From: Rebecca billardiae RCC1528
Taxonomy: Eukaryota; Haptophyta
Reading direction: 5' to 3'
NCBI GenBank assembly: GCA_965240325.2
Contig: OZ251247.1
Location: 868,001-932,000 of the forward strand
DNA: 64,000 nt
Shown: piece by piece, positions 39,457 to 50,700 of the stretch
Position numbering within the stretch: the stretch's first letter is position 1
How the letters are laid out: every line of letters starts with the position of its first letter
The notes under the pieces: model-generated
What the model was told of the DNA's origin: nothing
The model's input: only the letters and a program-made list of their open reading frames with translations
Databases searched by the model: none
Program-made: the position numbers and the translations under genes

Positions 39457-40965
39457 TCAGCGGAGCGCGTTTGCAAGGGGCGGCAGCTGCCCCACGCGCT
39501 GCGGCGTCGGCTGCCTCCCAACCGGGCCGAGCACGCCGAGGCCGAGCGCTGCCGACTGCTTGCCGCACGCGTACACGGCGCCATCCGCAGTGACGAACAG
39601 CGCGTGGGCGGAGCCGAGCGCGCAACCCGTCACACGCGCACGCGCGAGGGAGCCCGCCCGCGTGGGCCGCGCGTGGGTGCTTCCCAAGCTCGACCGCTTC
39701 AAGCCGAGCTGGCCGTGCTCGTTCTCCCCGAACGCGTACACGCTGCCGTCCGCGTCCAGCACCGCGCTGCTGTGTGCGCCAGTGCTGGCGCGCACCGCGC
39801 GCACGGTAGCGAGCGCCCAAACGCGTTTGGGCAGGTACTGGGTGACCTTGTTGGCAACGCCTAAGCCGAGGGCACCTCGCCCACCCCAGCCGAACGAGTG
39901 CACGCCGCCCTCCGCGTCCACCACCAGGCTGTGCTCACCGCCCGCGCTCACGTGCACGGCGCGCACGCCCGCGAGCGCCTCGATGCGCCTCGGCGTGCGC
40001 TGCGTCACCACGGGATCGCCGCGGCCGAGCGCGCAATCATAGCCGCACGAGTACACGGCGCCGCCGGTTGTGAGGAGCAGCGTGTGGAGCGATCCCGCCG
40101 CCAGGCCGCCGACTCGCACGCCGTCCAGCGCCTCGACGCGCGTCGGCTCCCATCGCTCCTCCGTGTCGCCGTGGCCAAGCTGGCCCCGATAGTTGTTGCC
40201 CCAGCTGTGCGCGCACCCAGCGGCGGTGAGCGCGAGGCTGTGGAAGAAGCCGGCCGAAACGGCCACGATCACGTCGGCGCGCAGGGCTGCGACGACGTCG
40301 AACGTATGGCGCGTAGTCGCATCACCTACGCCGAGCCGGCCGTCCGCGTTCTCGCCGCACGCGTACACCGTCCCAGCATCGCTCAGCGCGAGCAGGTGGC
40401 CCCAGCCAGCGGCCACCGCGACCACGCGCACCGCACCCAGCGAGGGCACGCGCGTCGGTAGGAGCACCGCCGAGACACCCGGATGGCCCGATGCCGCCGG
40501 CGAGCAGTGCTCTCCTGTCGGCGCCGCGGTGGCCGCGTGCCGCACCACCCGCTCGCCGCACGTGTGCAGCCCGCCCTCCGCGTCCACAAACGCGCTGAAC
40601 GCGAGGTGGATCAAATCGCCATCGCCACCGGCAGCGGCCACGCAGGAATGCGCGCACGCGAGCTCGAGCACGCCTTCGCGGGCGAAGAGCTCCTCCGCCC
40701 ACGTGACCACGCCCGCGGGCAGCGTCGGCGACAGCGCGCGCTCGTGGCCGCGCGCGCATGAGCGCTCGCGCAGCGCGTGCTCGACCGGCGAGCGCTCGCC
40801 GGGCGCGCCGCGGAAGAGGCGCGCCGTGGCGTTGGCGGCGGCGAGGCCGCGCACGTCATCAAGGTGGGCGAGGATGCGCGAGATCAGCTCGGGCGGCAGG
40901 TCCTCGAGCCGCAGCGCTCCCGGGTGCGCCGCGCCATGCCCGCGCATCGCCGCTGGTGGTGCCAT
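39457..40965 (-). CDS. F-box/RCC1-repeat protein
   Basis: Single-exon frame of 502 residues. Start chosen at MAPPAAMRGHG because the frame further upstream is Arg-rich and overlaps the divergent gene. Residues about 18-50 (LRLEDLPPELISRILAHLDD) form an F-box-like start. From about residue 150 there are at least six RCC1 blade repeats: HLLALSDAGTVYACGENADG, HSLALTAAGCAHSWGNNYRG then QLGHGD, HTLLLTTGGAVYSCGYD, HSLVVDAEGGVHSFGWGGRG, SSAVLDADGSVYAFGENEHG then QLGL, and HALFVTADGAVYACG. This is a seven-bladed propeller of the regulator-of-chromosome-condensation type. With an F-box it would act as a substrate receptor of an SCF ubiquitin ligase; the target is unknown. Confidence 0.85.
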   Translation of the reverse strand: MAPPAAMRGHGAAHPGALRLEDLPPELISRILAHLDDVRGLAAANATARLFRGAPGERSPVEHALRERSCARGHERALSPTLPAGVVTWAEELFAREGVLELACAHSCVAAAGGDGDLIHLAFSAFVDAEGGLHTCGERVVRHAATAAPTGEHCSPAASGHPGVSAVLLPTRVPSLGAVRVVAVAAGWGHLLALSDAGTVYACGENADGRLGVGDATTRHTFDVVAALRADVIVAVSAGFFHSLALTAAGCAHSWGNNYRGQLGHGDTEERWEPTRVEALDGVRVGGLAAGSLHTLLLTTGGAVYSCGYDCALGRGDPVVTQRTPRRIEALAGVRAVHVSAGGEHSLVVDAEGGVHSFGWGGRGALGLGVANKVTQYLPKRVWALATVRAVRASTGAHSSAVLDADGSVYAFGENEHGQLGLKRSSLGSTHARPTRAGSLARARVTGCALGSAHALFVTADGAVYACGKQSAALGLGVLGPVGRQPTPQRVGQLPPLANALR

Positions 40966-41049
40966 CCGTCGCGTCGTCGCGAGGCAAGATAGTCGCACTC
41001 GACCCTTGGTCGCACCGACCAAGCCGAGTGGCCGGCGGCGGGCCGCACG
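40966..41049. promoter_or_regulatory. Short divergent intergenic spacer
   Basis: Only 84 bases separate the RCC1 start (minus) from the first ATG of the methyltransferase (plus), so the promoters must overlap. No motif stands out. Confidence 0.35.
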
Positions 41050-42365
41050 ATGGGGGTTGCGCACCGCGCCGCCCTGGCGCTGTGCGTGCTCCGCTCCCGT
41101 GCTGACCGCCGAGCCGCCGCGCGCGCGCGGCGACGTCGCGGGTGGCCTGGACGTCGGCGTCACGCCCTCGCCGTGCGCGGTGCTGTGGCGCGCCGCTCGG
41201 CTCTGTCGCTGCTGCACGGCGAGCACGAGCTGCACGCGGGGGCGAAGCAGTCGGTGTTCGACTTGTTCGAGCCCGAGTGGGCGTGCGAGTCGGAGGAGCG
41301 CCTCGGCGGCCCCGTCTTCCCGCAGCTCGACCCGCCGTACCTCGCGTACGGCGACGGCCCCAAGTGTGTGTGCGCCGTGGACAGGCTGCGCGCGCCCTGC
41401 CTGGTGTACAGCGTGGGCAGCGACGACGACTGCACGTTCGAGGCGGCGGTGCGCAGCCGCACGCCGTGCGAGGTGCACACGTTCGACCGCACGCTCGCGC
41501 GCCGCGGGCTCAGCTTCAGCGGCGCCGCCGTCGCCGCCTTCCACCCGCTCGGGCTGAGCGACCGCGACGGCGCAGACGCGGAGGAGGCGGCGGACGCGCG
41601 CCGGGCAGAGGCGCGCGCGGCCGCGGCGGCGGCGGCGCGGGCGGGTGGTGGTGGCGGTGGTGGTGGCAGCGGCAGCAGTGCTGCGCGGCCAGCCTCCGCC
41701 GGCGCCGCGCCCGCCGCGCCAGCAGGCGCGCGGCGCGGCCTAGAGCCCGGAGTGGCCGAGGCGGAGGGCGGGCCTATGCGCACGCTGCAGTCGATGATGC
41801 GCGCGCTCGGGCACAGCGGCCGCGTGCTCGACGTGCTCAAGGTGGACTGCGAGGGGTGCGAGTGGCGCGCGCTGCCGCCCGTGCTGCGCGCCATCCGCGA
41901 CGGCCGGCTGCGCGTCGGCCAGCTGCTCGTGGAGCTGCACATGCAGTGGGAGGCGGGCATCTACGGCCGCCCCAAGTACGCGCGCGCGCTGCGCAACGCG
42001 AGCGCGCTCTGGGTCGGGGCGGACGGCGCGCGGCTGCGCGCGTTCCACAAGGAGCGCAACGGCTGGGGCTGCGGCGGCTGGCGCTGCGCCGAGTACGCCT
42101 TTGTGCACGAGGCGCACGCGTGCAGGGCGTTCGTCTCCACGCACTGCCCGGGGCGCCGCGCCGAGGCGGAGGTGTGCGGCGGCGCCGGCGCCGCCGCCGC
42201 GCGCCGATCTGCTCGACGACGTGCGTCCGCCGCTACTCCGCCTGCAAGATTGCTCTGATGGGCGGCCTAGTAGTAGTGCCCCGCCGTGAGTCCGCGGCAC
42301 GGCCGCGGCCGCCCTGGTAGCCGTTCCCGTGCTGAGTAGTAGCTAAGTCCCGCGCGGCGCACGCG
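41020..42365. repeat. Methyltransferase segment duplication, copy A
   Basis: Nearly identical to 53342-54712, from GCGGGCCGCACGATGGGG to GTCGTAACGGTC past the gene end, including the 3' flank. Differences cluster in the first 60 bases of the gene. Confidence 0.85.
41050..42258 (+). CDS. Methyltransferase-like protein (Methyltransf_22/METTL24 type), copy A
   Basis: 402-residue frame. Core features: DLFEPEWACESEERLGG, YGDGPKCVC, LVYSVGSDDDCTFEAAV (SAM-binding type loop), CEVHTFDRTL, then after a 90-residue Ala/Gly insert MMRALGHSGRVLDVLKVDCE and GCEW, and VGQLLVELHMQWEAG. The order VYS.G...FE, CEVH.FD.T, LK.DCEG.EW, Q.L.E.H matches the Methyltransf_22 family. Residues 1-60 are uncertain. A signal-peptide-like reading (RAALALCVL) lies at the start, but the following residues match the expected leader (VLTAEPPRARGD) only in another frame. 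A missed intron or frameshift is possible. The insert contains a run of about eight Gly. Substrate unknown. Confidence 0.7.
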   Translation: MGVAHRAALALCVLRSRADRRAAARARRRRGWPGRRRHALAVRGAVARRSALSLLHGEHELHAGAKQSVFDLFEPEWACESEERLGGPVFPQLDPPYLAYGDGPKCVCAVDRLRAPCLVYSVGSDDDCTFEAAVRSRTPCEVHTFDRTLARRGLSFSGAAVAAFHPLGLSDRDGADAEEAADARRAEARAAAAAAARAGGGGGGGGSGSSAARPASAGAAPAAPAGARRGLEPGVAEAEGGPMRTLQSMMRALGHSGRVLDVLKVDCEGCEWRALPPVLRAIRDGRLRVGQLLVELHMQWEAGIYGRPKYARALRNASALWVGADGARLRAFHKERNGWGCGGWRCAEYAFVHEAHACRAFVSTHCPGRRAEAEVCGGAGAAAARRSARRRASAATPPARLL

Positions 42366-43451
42366 CGCGTCGTAACGGTCATGTCGCGTCTTCGCGCGGG
42401 CCAAATCACGGGCTGCGTGAATGAGTGGCGGTTCGAGCGAGCAGCTAATGAGCAGCCAGTAGTCGCGTCGTCGTAGTTGCTGCTGCGCCGCGGCTTGACG
42501 ATAACAACACGTGACGCGCGCTATATCGTCGCTGGCGCGCAGTGTTCGCAGCCGCCACCTTGTTGACGCGATGCGACTACTACGATATTGTGCGCGGCAT
42601 CGTCAGCACTCCCGATGTTCAAACAACGCGCGGTCGAAGACGCGGCACGAGAAGCGCGCGCGACCTGGCCAGCGTGTGCGGACGACGTCCCGCGGCCGGG
42701 CGAGGCGCCTCGGAGTTAGTAATACAGTACAGACCACAGCGTCGTGCGCCACCGCCGTGGCGACCCACCATCGGGCGCTCATGCTCGTCGGCCTACGAGC
42801 CGCCTCCGGCCGCGAGGGTCGCCGCCGCCCGCGAGACGGTAACGCCCTGCTGCTCACTGCGCGCACAAACTAGCGTACATCGCACCGCAATATGGGGGTA
42901 TGTATCGGCCACAACCGCCCGACACGCCGCCCGCCTCGTCCCGCCCGCCCCGTCCCGTGCGCCCGCGCGTGCCGCGTGCGCGCAGCCCGCTTGCAGACGA
43001 GCCGCCGTCACCGCGGCGATGCGCGTGGCGCGACACGGCCGGGCTGCTGCTGGGGCTGCGCGCCCGGCGCGATGCGGCTGCCGGCCGAGCCGAGCCGAGC
43101 GCCGCGCCTCGCCGACTCCGCGGCGATTGGCGGCGGTGGCGGCGGTGGCGCGTGCGCGCCGCCCGCGCCCGCGCGCGTGTTGGCAGTGGGTGCATAGGAC
43201 GCCGAAGTCCGAACGAGTCGGGCGGTCGCGCTCAACAGCGTCCCAGAAGATCGATCCGATACTGTTACAAGGGGGCACTGTTATCATACCTCTCAGAGAG
43301 CGGATCACGACAGGTACGCAAATGAATGGTGATCAATTGATGATCGACGAGCACAAATTGTACCGTCTACTACTGGTAGTAGTATGTAGGTATGCAAATG
43401 GGTGAAGTGGTTGAAACGCCAAAGTCATTAACTATTCATTATGTGGTCATT

Positions 43452-46400
43452 ATGGTCAGCTCGATCGAACGAGCACGTACGTGGCCGATCACACGCGCTC
43501 ATCTTTTTCCAGGCGGCGCCGCCATCAATCACGCGCGCTACCCCACCCGCCCGAGCATGTGGCTCTACTGCGGCAAGAACCCCTGCGGCACGCAAGCCGG
43601 CGTGCGCTCCAGTGACGAGGAGAAGCGTGGCGACGACGGCGCGCCCGAGGCACCGCCCGATGCCCACGCCACGCTGCTCCAAGAGGGCGCCGAGCCGAGC
43701 GACGCGGCCGCGGGCGGCGACGACGCGCCGCCCGCGCCGTGGCGGCGGGTGCGCGAGCGGCTCGCGGGCTGGGGCGCGGGGCGGTGGCTGCTCGTCGTCG
43801 GCGCCGCGTGCGGTGCTGTCCTCATCACCGGCGCAGCGTACCACTGGCGGCACCACATCAAGGGCTCGCTCGGCCTGCTGCAGCAGCGAGGGACGGCGGA
43901 CGTGCCCGAGGACGCGCGCTGCCTCGCGCGCGTGGGGCGGCAGGACGGGCAGTGGCTCATGGCGCCGGGCTCGACGGTCGAGCATGCTGCGCGCTGGGCC
44001 TTTGTGTTGGACGCGTCCATCCTCGTCCTCGCCGTCGCCGCGCTGCTGCTGCTGCGCGCGTGGAAGAGCCCGGATGCGGCAGCGTCCACGGCGAAGAGCC
44101 TCTTCTCTGCGGCCATGTCCGCGTTCGACCTGTTCACAGACGCGCTGCTCGCGTCGCAGTGGTGGCGGTGCGCGCACCAGCTTTGGGCGGGCCTCGCCTT
44201 CGTCTTCACCGCCGCGGGCGCGCTGCCCACGCTCCAAGTCGCGCGCGCCGCGGCAGAGGTGGCCGCGCTGCCGCCCGATGCTCACGAGTATGACCGCAGA
44301 CGGGCGGAAGGGAAGCTGCGCGACGCGAAGGCGCTCGAGGCGACGGTGGAGAGCGCGCCGCAGACGTACCTGCAGGGGTACGCGATGCTGCGCATCGGAG
44401 CCGCGCACGCCACGCCGCTGGCGCTCGCCTCGCTGCTCTTCTCCGCCTCGATGATTGGCCACCACACGTACGTGTACACCATCAGCAGCGTGGCTTTTTT
44501 TGAAGGTCGGCCCATGGTGCAGTGGTGGAGCGTGGCCGTGCCCGTGGTCGGCTGGAAGGTGGGCGTGGACGACCTGGCGTGCCGCGTGGGCACTGTAGCG
44601 TCCGTGCTGTGCCGCGCGCTGACGCACGGCCTCTTCGCCTGCGCGTTCCACAGCTGGCTGCTGGCGGCGCTCTCGGCGGCGGCGCTCGCGCTGGTGGCCT
44701 CCGTGCGCTACAGCGGCCACCTCGAGGTCACTGGTGCACTCGAGCGCAAAGGGCAGCTGGCGGCCTGGCGGAGCGCGGCGTGGGAGGCGGGCATCGTGTA
44801 CGCCGCCGTCGGCATGGTCGACCTGAGCTTGACGGGGTGGCCTGCACGCACGGCGCCCACCCACGTCCTGCTCGGCTGCGCGGAGGCCGCGCTGGCGGGG
44901 GCCGCGCTGCGCTGGCCGTCCGAGTGGCGCGAGGCGCAGAGCGCGCCGGCGCTCGCAGCACTCGCGTGGGCGTGGGGCTGCGCGTGGGTGGTGCACAAGG
45001 CCGTCGTCGTGCGCCTGCTGCAGCTCAAGGCCGCCCCGGTGGGCGTCGACCTCAGGTGTGCGCGCGCGCGCGTGGCGGCGTGGCGGCGGCTGCGGCGGGC
45101 TCGGGCGCGCGCGCTGCGGCGGGCGGGCGGCGCGGCCGCGGGGCGCTGTGGCAGCGGCGCGGGCGGCGCGCGCGCGCGTGCACGGGCGGGCACGCGCCGC
45201 ACGCGCGCGCCCGACACCCACTCACGCCCGCGCCGCGCGCCCGTCCCTCCCGCCACGCCTCCCGCAGTCGCAACGGGATCGGCGCCGCTGGCGCCACTGC
45301 CATCGCGGACGCCGTGCGCCACAGCCGCTCCCTGCAGACGCTCATCCTCTAGTACGTGTGCACGCGCGCGGGGGCGGGCTCGGGGGTGGCGCGGAGGGGT
45401 GGGGGTGGGTGAGCGGACGCCAGCCGGGGCATGCGCTGAGGAAGCATGTCGAGCGCGGCGCGCCGCGCGAGCGCGCTGCGCGCCCTCGCGCGGTGATGTC
45501 CGAGCGTGCGCCGCGCGCGCGGCCGCGTCGGCGGGCTCGGGCGCGCGCGCTGCGGCGGGCGGGCGGCGCGGCCGCGGGGCGCTGTGGCAGCGGCGCGTGC
45601 GGCGCGCGTGCACGGGTGGGCACACGCCGCGCGCGCGCGCTCGACACCCACTCACGCCCGCGCCGCGCGCCCGCCCCTCCCGCCGCGCCTCCCGCAGTGA
45701 CAACCAGATCGGCAACGCTGGCGCCACCGCCATCGCGGACGCCGTGCGCCACAGCCGCTCCCTGCAGGAGCTTGAGCTCAGGTACGTGTGCACGCGCGCG
45801 GGGGTGGGCGCGGGGGTGGCGCGGAGGGGTGGGGGTGGGTGAGCGGGTGCCAGCCGGAGCATGCGCTGCGGAGCGGAAGCATGTCGAGCGCGGCGCGCCG
45901 CGCGCGCGCGCGCCGCGCGCCCTCGCGCGGCGATGTCCGAGCGCGCGCCGCGCGCGCGGCCGCGTCGGCGGGCTCGGGCGCGCGCGCGGCGGCGGACGCG
46001 CGCGCGGCGGCGGGCGGGCGGCGCGGCCGTGGGGCGCTGTGGCAGCGGCGCGTGCGGCGCGCGTGCACGGGTGGGCACACGCCGCGCGCGCGCGCTCGAC
46101 ACCCACTCACGCCCGCGCCGCGCGCCCGCCCCTCCCGCCGCGCCTCCCGCAGTGAGAACGAGATCGGCGACGCTGGCGCCACCGCCATCGCGGACGCCGT
46201 GCGCCACAGCCGCTCCCTGCAGATGCTCTACCTCCGGTACGTGTGCACGCGCGCGGGGGCGGGCGCGGGGGTGGCGCGGAGGGGCGGGGCTGGGTCGGTG
46301 GGTGCCAGCCGGAGCATGCGCTGCGGAGCGGAAGCATGTCGAGCGCGGCGCGCCGCGCGCGCGCGCGCCGCGGCCCTCGCGCGGCGATGTCCGAGCGTGC

Positions 46401-47579
46401 GCCGCGCGCGCGGCCGCGTCGGCGGGCTCGGGCGCGCGCGCGGCGGCGGGCGCGCGCGCGGCGGCGGGCGGGCGGCGCGGCCGTGGGGCGCTGTGGCAGC
46501 GGCGCGTGCGGCGCGCGTGCACGGGTGGGCACACGCCGCGCGCGCGCGCTCGACACCCACTCACGCCCGCGCCGCGCACCCGCCCCTCCCACCGCGCCTC
46601 CCGCAGTGACAACCAGATCGGCGACGCTGGCGCCACTGCCATCGCGGACGCCGTGCGCCACAGCCGCTCCCTGCAGAAGCTCTGGCTCAAGTACGTGTGC
46701 ACGCGCGCGGGGGCGGGCGCGGGGGTGGCGCGGAGGGGCGGGGGTGGGTGGGTGGGCGCCAGCTGGGGCATGCGCTGCGGAAGCATGTCGAGCGCGGAGC
46801 GCCGCGCGCGCGCGCGCCGCGCGCCCTCGCGCGGTGATGTCCGAGCGCGCGCCGCGCGCGCGGTCGCGGCGGCGGGCTCGGGCGCGCGCGCTGCGGCGGG
46901 CGGCGCGGCCGCGGGGCGCTGTGGCAGCGGCGCGAGCGGCGCGCTCGCGCGTGCTCGGGCGGGCACGCATCGCGCGTGCGCGCTCGACACTCACTCACGC
47001 CCGCGCCGCGCGCCCGCCCCTCCCACCGCGCCTCCCGCAGTACCAACCAGATCGGCGACGCTGGCGCCACCGCCATCGCGGACGCCGTGCGCCACAGCCG
47101 CTCCCTGCAGGAGCTCAACCTCAAGTACGTGTGCACGCGCGCGGGGGCGGGCGCGGGGGTGGCGCGGAGGGGCGCGGCTGGGTGGGTGGGCGCCAGCTGG
47201 GGCATGCGCTGCGGAAGCATGTCGAGCGCGGCGCGCCGCGCGCGCGCGCGCCGCGCGCCCTCGCGCGGTGATGTCCGAGCGCGCGCCGCGCGCGCGGCCG
47301 CGTCGGCGGGCTCGGGCGCGCGCGCTGCGGCGGGCGGGCGGCGCGGCCGCGGGGCGCGGTGGCATCGGCGCGTGCGGCTTGCTCGCGCGTGCTCGGGCGG
47401 GCACGCACCGCGCGCGCGCGCTCTGCCCTTGCTCACGCTTCAGCCGCGCGTCTGACACCCGCCCCCGTCTGCGCGCCTCCCGCAGTCACAATGACATCAG
47501 CGAGGCGGGCGAGAAGGCGGTGCGCGAGGCGTGGGAGCAGAGCGGCAAGGACGCTGGCAAGCTGTTTCTGTATGTGTAA
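43452..47579 (+). CDS. Polytopic membrane protein (XK-related-like) with C-terminal LRR repeats, copy B
   Basis: Exons 43452-45055, 45268-45351, 45698-45781, 46153-46236, 46607-46690, 47041-47124, 47486-47579; all phase 2; about 703 residues. In-frame ATGs also lie at 43392 and 43557 (MWLYCGK). Exon 1 matches copy A along its length but lacks about nine residues (VDYSDVFSF region) after YVYTISSVA. Five LRR exons instead of four. Exon 2 ends CTC TA|GT, so unspliced RNA would read TAG; splicing to T gives Tyr. The cap exon reads HNDISEAGEKAVREAWEQSG and ends KLFLYV. Membrane segments and the ESAPQTYLQGYAML motif are kept, so both copies look intact. Confidence 0.7.
45268..47124 (+). repeat. Tandem exon-intron units encoding LRRs, copy B (5 units)
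   Basis: 84-bp exons begin at 45268, 45698, 46153, 46607 and 47041 (spacing 430, 455, 454, 434). Spacing differences come from intron changes such as a doubled CGCGCGCGGCGGCGGGCG segment at about 45985-46020 and 46430-46470. Exon length never changes. Confidence 0.9.
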
Positions 47580-47735
47580 TGCGAGTGCAGCGCCGGTGCT
47601 GCCGAGAGGCGATGGGCCGGGAGACTGCATGCGTCGGCAGGGCGTGGGACGAGCACCGGCCCACCCGCGCTGCGCTGGCGCTGCTCGGGCAATGGCAGTG
47701 CACGCAGTCGTCGGTGATGCGGGCACCGCGCGGCG

Positions 47736-50700
47736 CCGTGGGCGGCGCCGCCCAACCGACGAGCGCTCGCGCGCCGCACGGCGGCAGTGACGACGGCCGG
47801 CATTGTTCGAGCGCGGCGGGCGTAGACGGCGCGGGCGCAGGTCGGCGCGCACAAGTGGAGGCGTCGTTTCCCATTCGATCGGCGTGGCGCCGTGCGCAGT
47901 GCTCGCCTCCGGCTTCCGACTCGACTCGACTCGGCCCAGCGCGCCGCGGGCTCGGCCGGCGCCGCGGCGCGGCGCGCGGTATTGGCCGAGCTCGCGCGCC
48001 GCACGGCTACGGTGACGACGGGCTCGGCGGAAAGCGGGTGTCGTCAGCGTAGGCGAAGCTCTGCGCGCGCACGGGTGGAGGCGTTTCGACCAGGTCACAT
48101 GGCGTGGAGCCGTGCTCGCTCGCCGGCTTCGGACTCGACTCGGCCGGTCGGCGCTCAGTCAGCAGCGCGTGGCGCGTGGTCCCGCAGAAGAGGCCGCGCG
48201 TGGCCGCTGCAGCTCGGCGCAGTGCTGATGTGAGGCGCCGCAGCTGCTTGGATTATATTCGCGTTCATCAATATACAGTGGGCTGGTCCCACTGGCGGAG
48301 CAGAAATTCAAAACTATCTGACGATCGGCGCGGTCTCAGCGACTCGATCGGCGGAACAAACGGGGTGCGACACGGACTAGCGCCGGCGGGGCCGGAGTAT
48401 GCGCCGGCGTCTGCCAAGCTCACCAGCGCGACTTCACGGCATCAAAGCGCGCGGACGAAAATCAGCGCTCTCCGAGAGGGCCCAGGGCCTGCGCGGGGTC
48501 GCGGTCACGGCGCCGGGCGCGGGGATGCTGTCAGCTTCCGAGCCCGTACAGCTCGTCGCGCGCGCTCGGGGTGCGCGAGGTGACGCGGTACGACGGTGGC
48601 GTGGACCACCAGTCGCACGCCTCAGCTGCGTCGTCAGCGTGTACAGCCCACCGCTGCCACTAGCGCCAATGTGAATGGCACTGCTCGGAACAGCTCGATG
48701 CGTCGCGCGTCGTCGTTTGCGTCGACTAGTCGCTCGGCCGGAGGTGCAGCTGACGCGCTCGCCTAAGCAGCACCGCAGACCCCACTCGATGGTGTGCGCG
48801 GCGTGAAGTTCACATCACCGAACGTCTTCTTGTGGCGAGATATGCGCACCGCCCGCCGCAGCGCCCGCCGCTGCCGAGCCGGCCGCCGCTGCGGCCGCCG
48901 CGCCGGCTGCAGCCGCCGCGACCGCCGTCGCTGCGCCATCAGCCGGCCCGGTGCTGCCGCACTCGCCGGGCGACCCCTCGAAGATGCGCGCAGCGTGACG
49001 TGCGCGGCGAGTAACTCCTCGTCGCGAGATGCGCTCCACCCGCCGTCGCGGCCGCCGCCGCGGCGTCCGCCGCCGCGGCGTCTGCCACCGCGCCGCCCCG
49101 GCTACAGTGCCGCGCCAGCGCAGGCGCAGCGCCCGACCGCTGCGGCGCCCGGCCGGCTGTCACGCCCGCATTCAGCAGGCCCGGTGCTGCCGCGCTCGCC
49201 GGGCGACGAATCGATATCGCGCGCGGCGTGACGTGCGAGCCGAGTGACTCCTCGTCGCGAGATGCGCTCTGCCAGCCGCCGCGCCCGCCACCGCTGCTGC
49301 ACTCGCCGCCGCGCCCGGATGCCACCGCGCCCGCCCGACCGTCACGCCCGCCGTCAGCAGGCCCGATGCTGCCACGCTGGCCGGGCGCCGCGGTGGTCGC
49401 GGCGTTCGATGCCGTCGCAGACGGCGTGCGAAGCGCGGCGTCGGTACCCACCCACCCTGCTGCACGATGTTGCCGCGCTGCAACCTCAGCTTGATCGCTG
49501 ACTCCACGCCAAGCCAGCTCGCGAAGAGACAGCCCATCCGCACAGTGGCAGTCTTCGCCCAGGAGCGCCGTATGCGTAGCGGTGGGTGCGGAACGCGGCG
49601 CTCGACTCCTCCTCGGCGTCTGAGTCCTGCATCTGCTCCTGCACCAGCCCCTCCCATTCTGCGCGCGGGCGCGGAGTCGGTGGCCGCGCCGCACGAGGTC
49701 GACGCGAGGGGCGCCGCAGCAGATGTCAGGTATGGTGACCGCGCTTCCGGCGGGCGTTTTCAAGCGGAACTTCTGGAACGCGTTGCTCACTGAAACTCGT
49801 GCGGAACCACCGTGCCCGATTTTGCACCCCGCGGACGCACGGTCGGCGCGCCGCGCGAGCGCGCACCGGCGCGGGCACCGGCTTTAGTGCCTCTGGTCGT
49901 GGTGCCAGTCGCCACGATTCGGCGGCGTCTTGAGCTTGCGCGCGTCCGCAATCGCCCAGGTTCGCCTCACAACTCGTGGTGCTCACTTCCCCGCCGGCTC
50001 ACGCGGCGGACTTGCATTCGCCTCGCGCCACAGCGCCCGCGCCTCCTCGCGGGCACGCTTCGAAGCCGCCGCGCCCGGCCGCCGCCGTCCGCCGCGCAAC
50101 CGCCGAAGCTTCGCCAAAACTCGATCCGGTCCGTTGTTTTGCAGGTCCCCCAGTGAGAGCCGCCCACTGTAAATATACTACTACATCAATATATGGGCCA
50201 GGCCCAGCCGCCATGCTGACGCTTATGACTACTGAAGAGTGATGAAGTGACCGACACTGCGGAGCCGGATGAGCTTGAACTTATTCTGCCATCTCGGGCA
50301 CGAATGACGTGCGGCGTGCGCGCGTGTCGTCTCAGTTGAAGGTCGCAGCTTCGTATATAGTAGTTATTACAGTGACACTGCTCGATCTCGTAGTCATCGC
50401 AGCGACGAAGCAGCCCAGTGCCGCGCCCCGTTTCGATCTCGCTGCGCTGCCATCGACACACGATGACAGTGCGGCCAGCGGTGGTGCGCCCACCCCGGAC
50501 GAGCTGGTGCCGTTCGAAACAGCTCAAGTGCACGACGGCGCACGCAAGCAGCTAGTAAGATGGCGCGGCCGAGCAAGCCGTGTGCAGCTACAGCCTACAG
50601 GACAGCGCAGTGGGCGCGCGCCGCACCACCACTGCTGACGACCGCACCGCATCGCACGCTCCGAGCAGCTCGTCGTCAGCGACGCCGCACGGCAGCGCCC

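Larger units (their letters stand above)
42511..47735. repeat. Segmental duplication, copy B
   Basis: Partner of 34248-38995; see that entry. It is longer because it has one more LRR exon-intron unit. Right limit at about 47735, after ATGCGGGC.CCGCGCGGC. Confidence 0.85.

Noticed and set aside
39302-40042. Plus-strand frame of 246 residues opposite the RCC1 gene
   Set aside because: Shadow of the RCC1 coding strand; no domain of its own.
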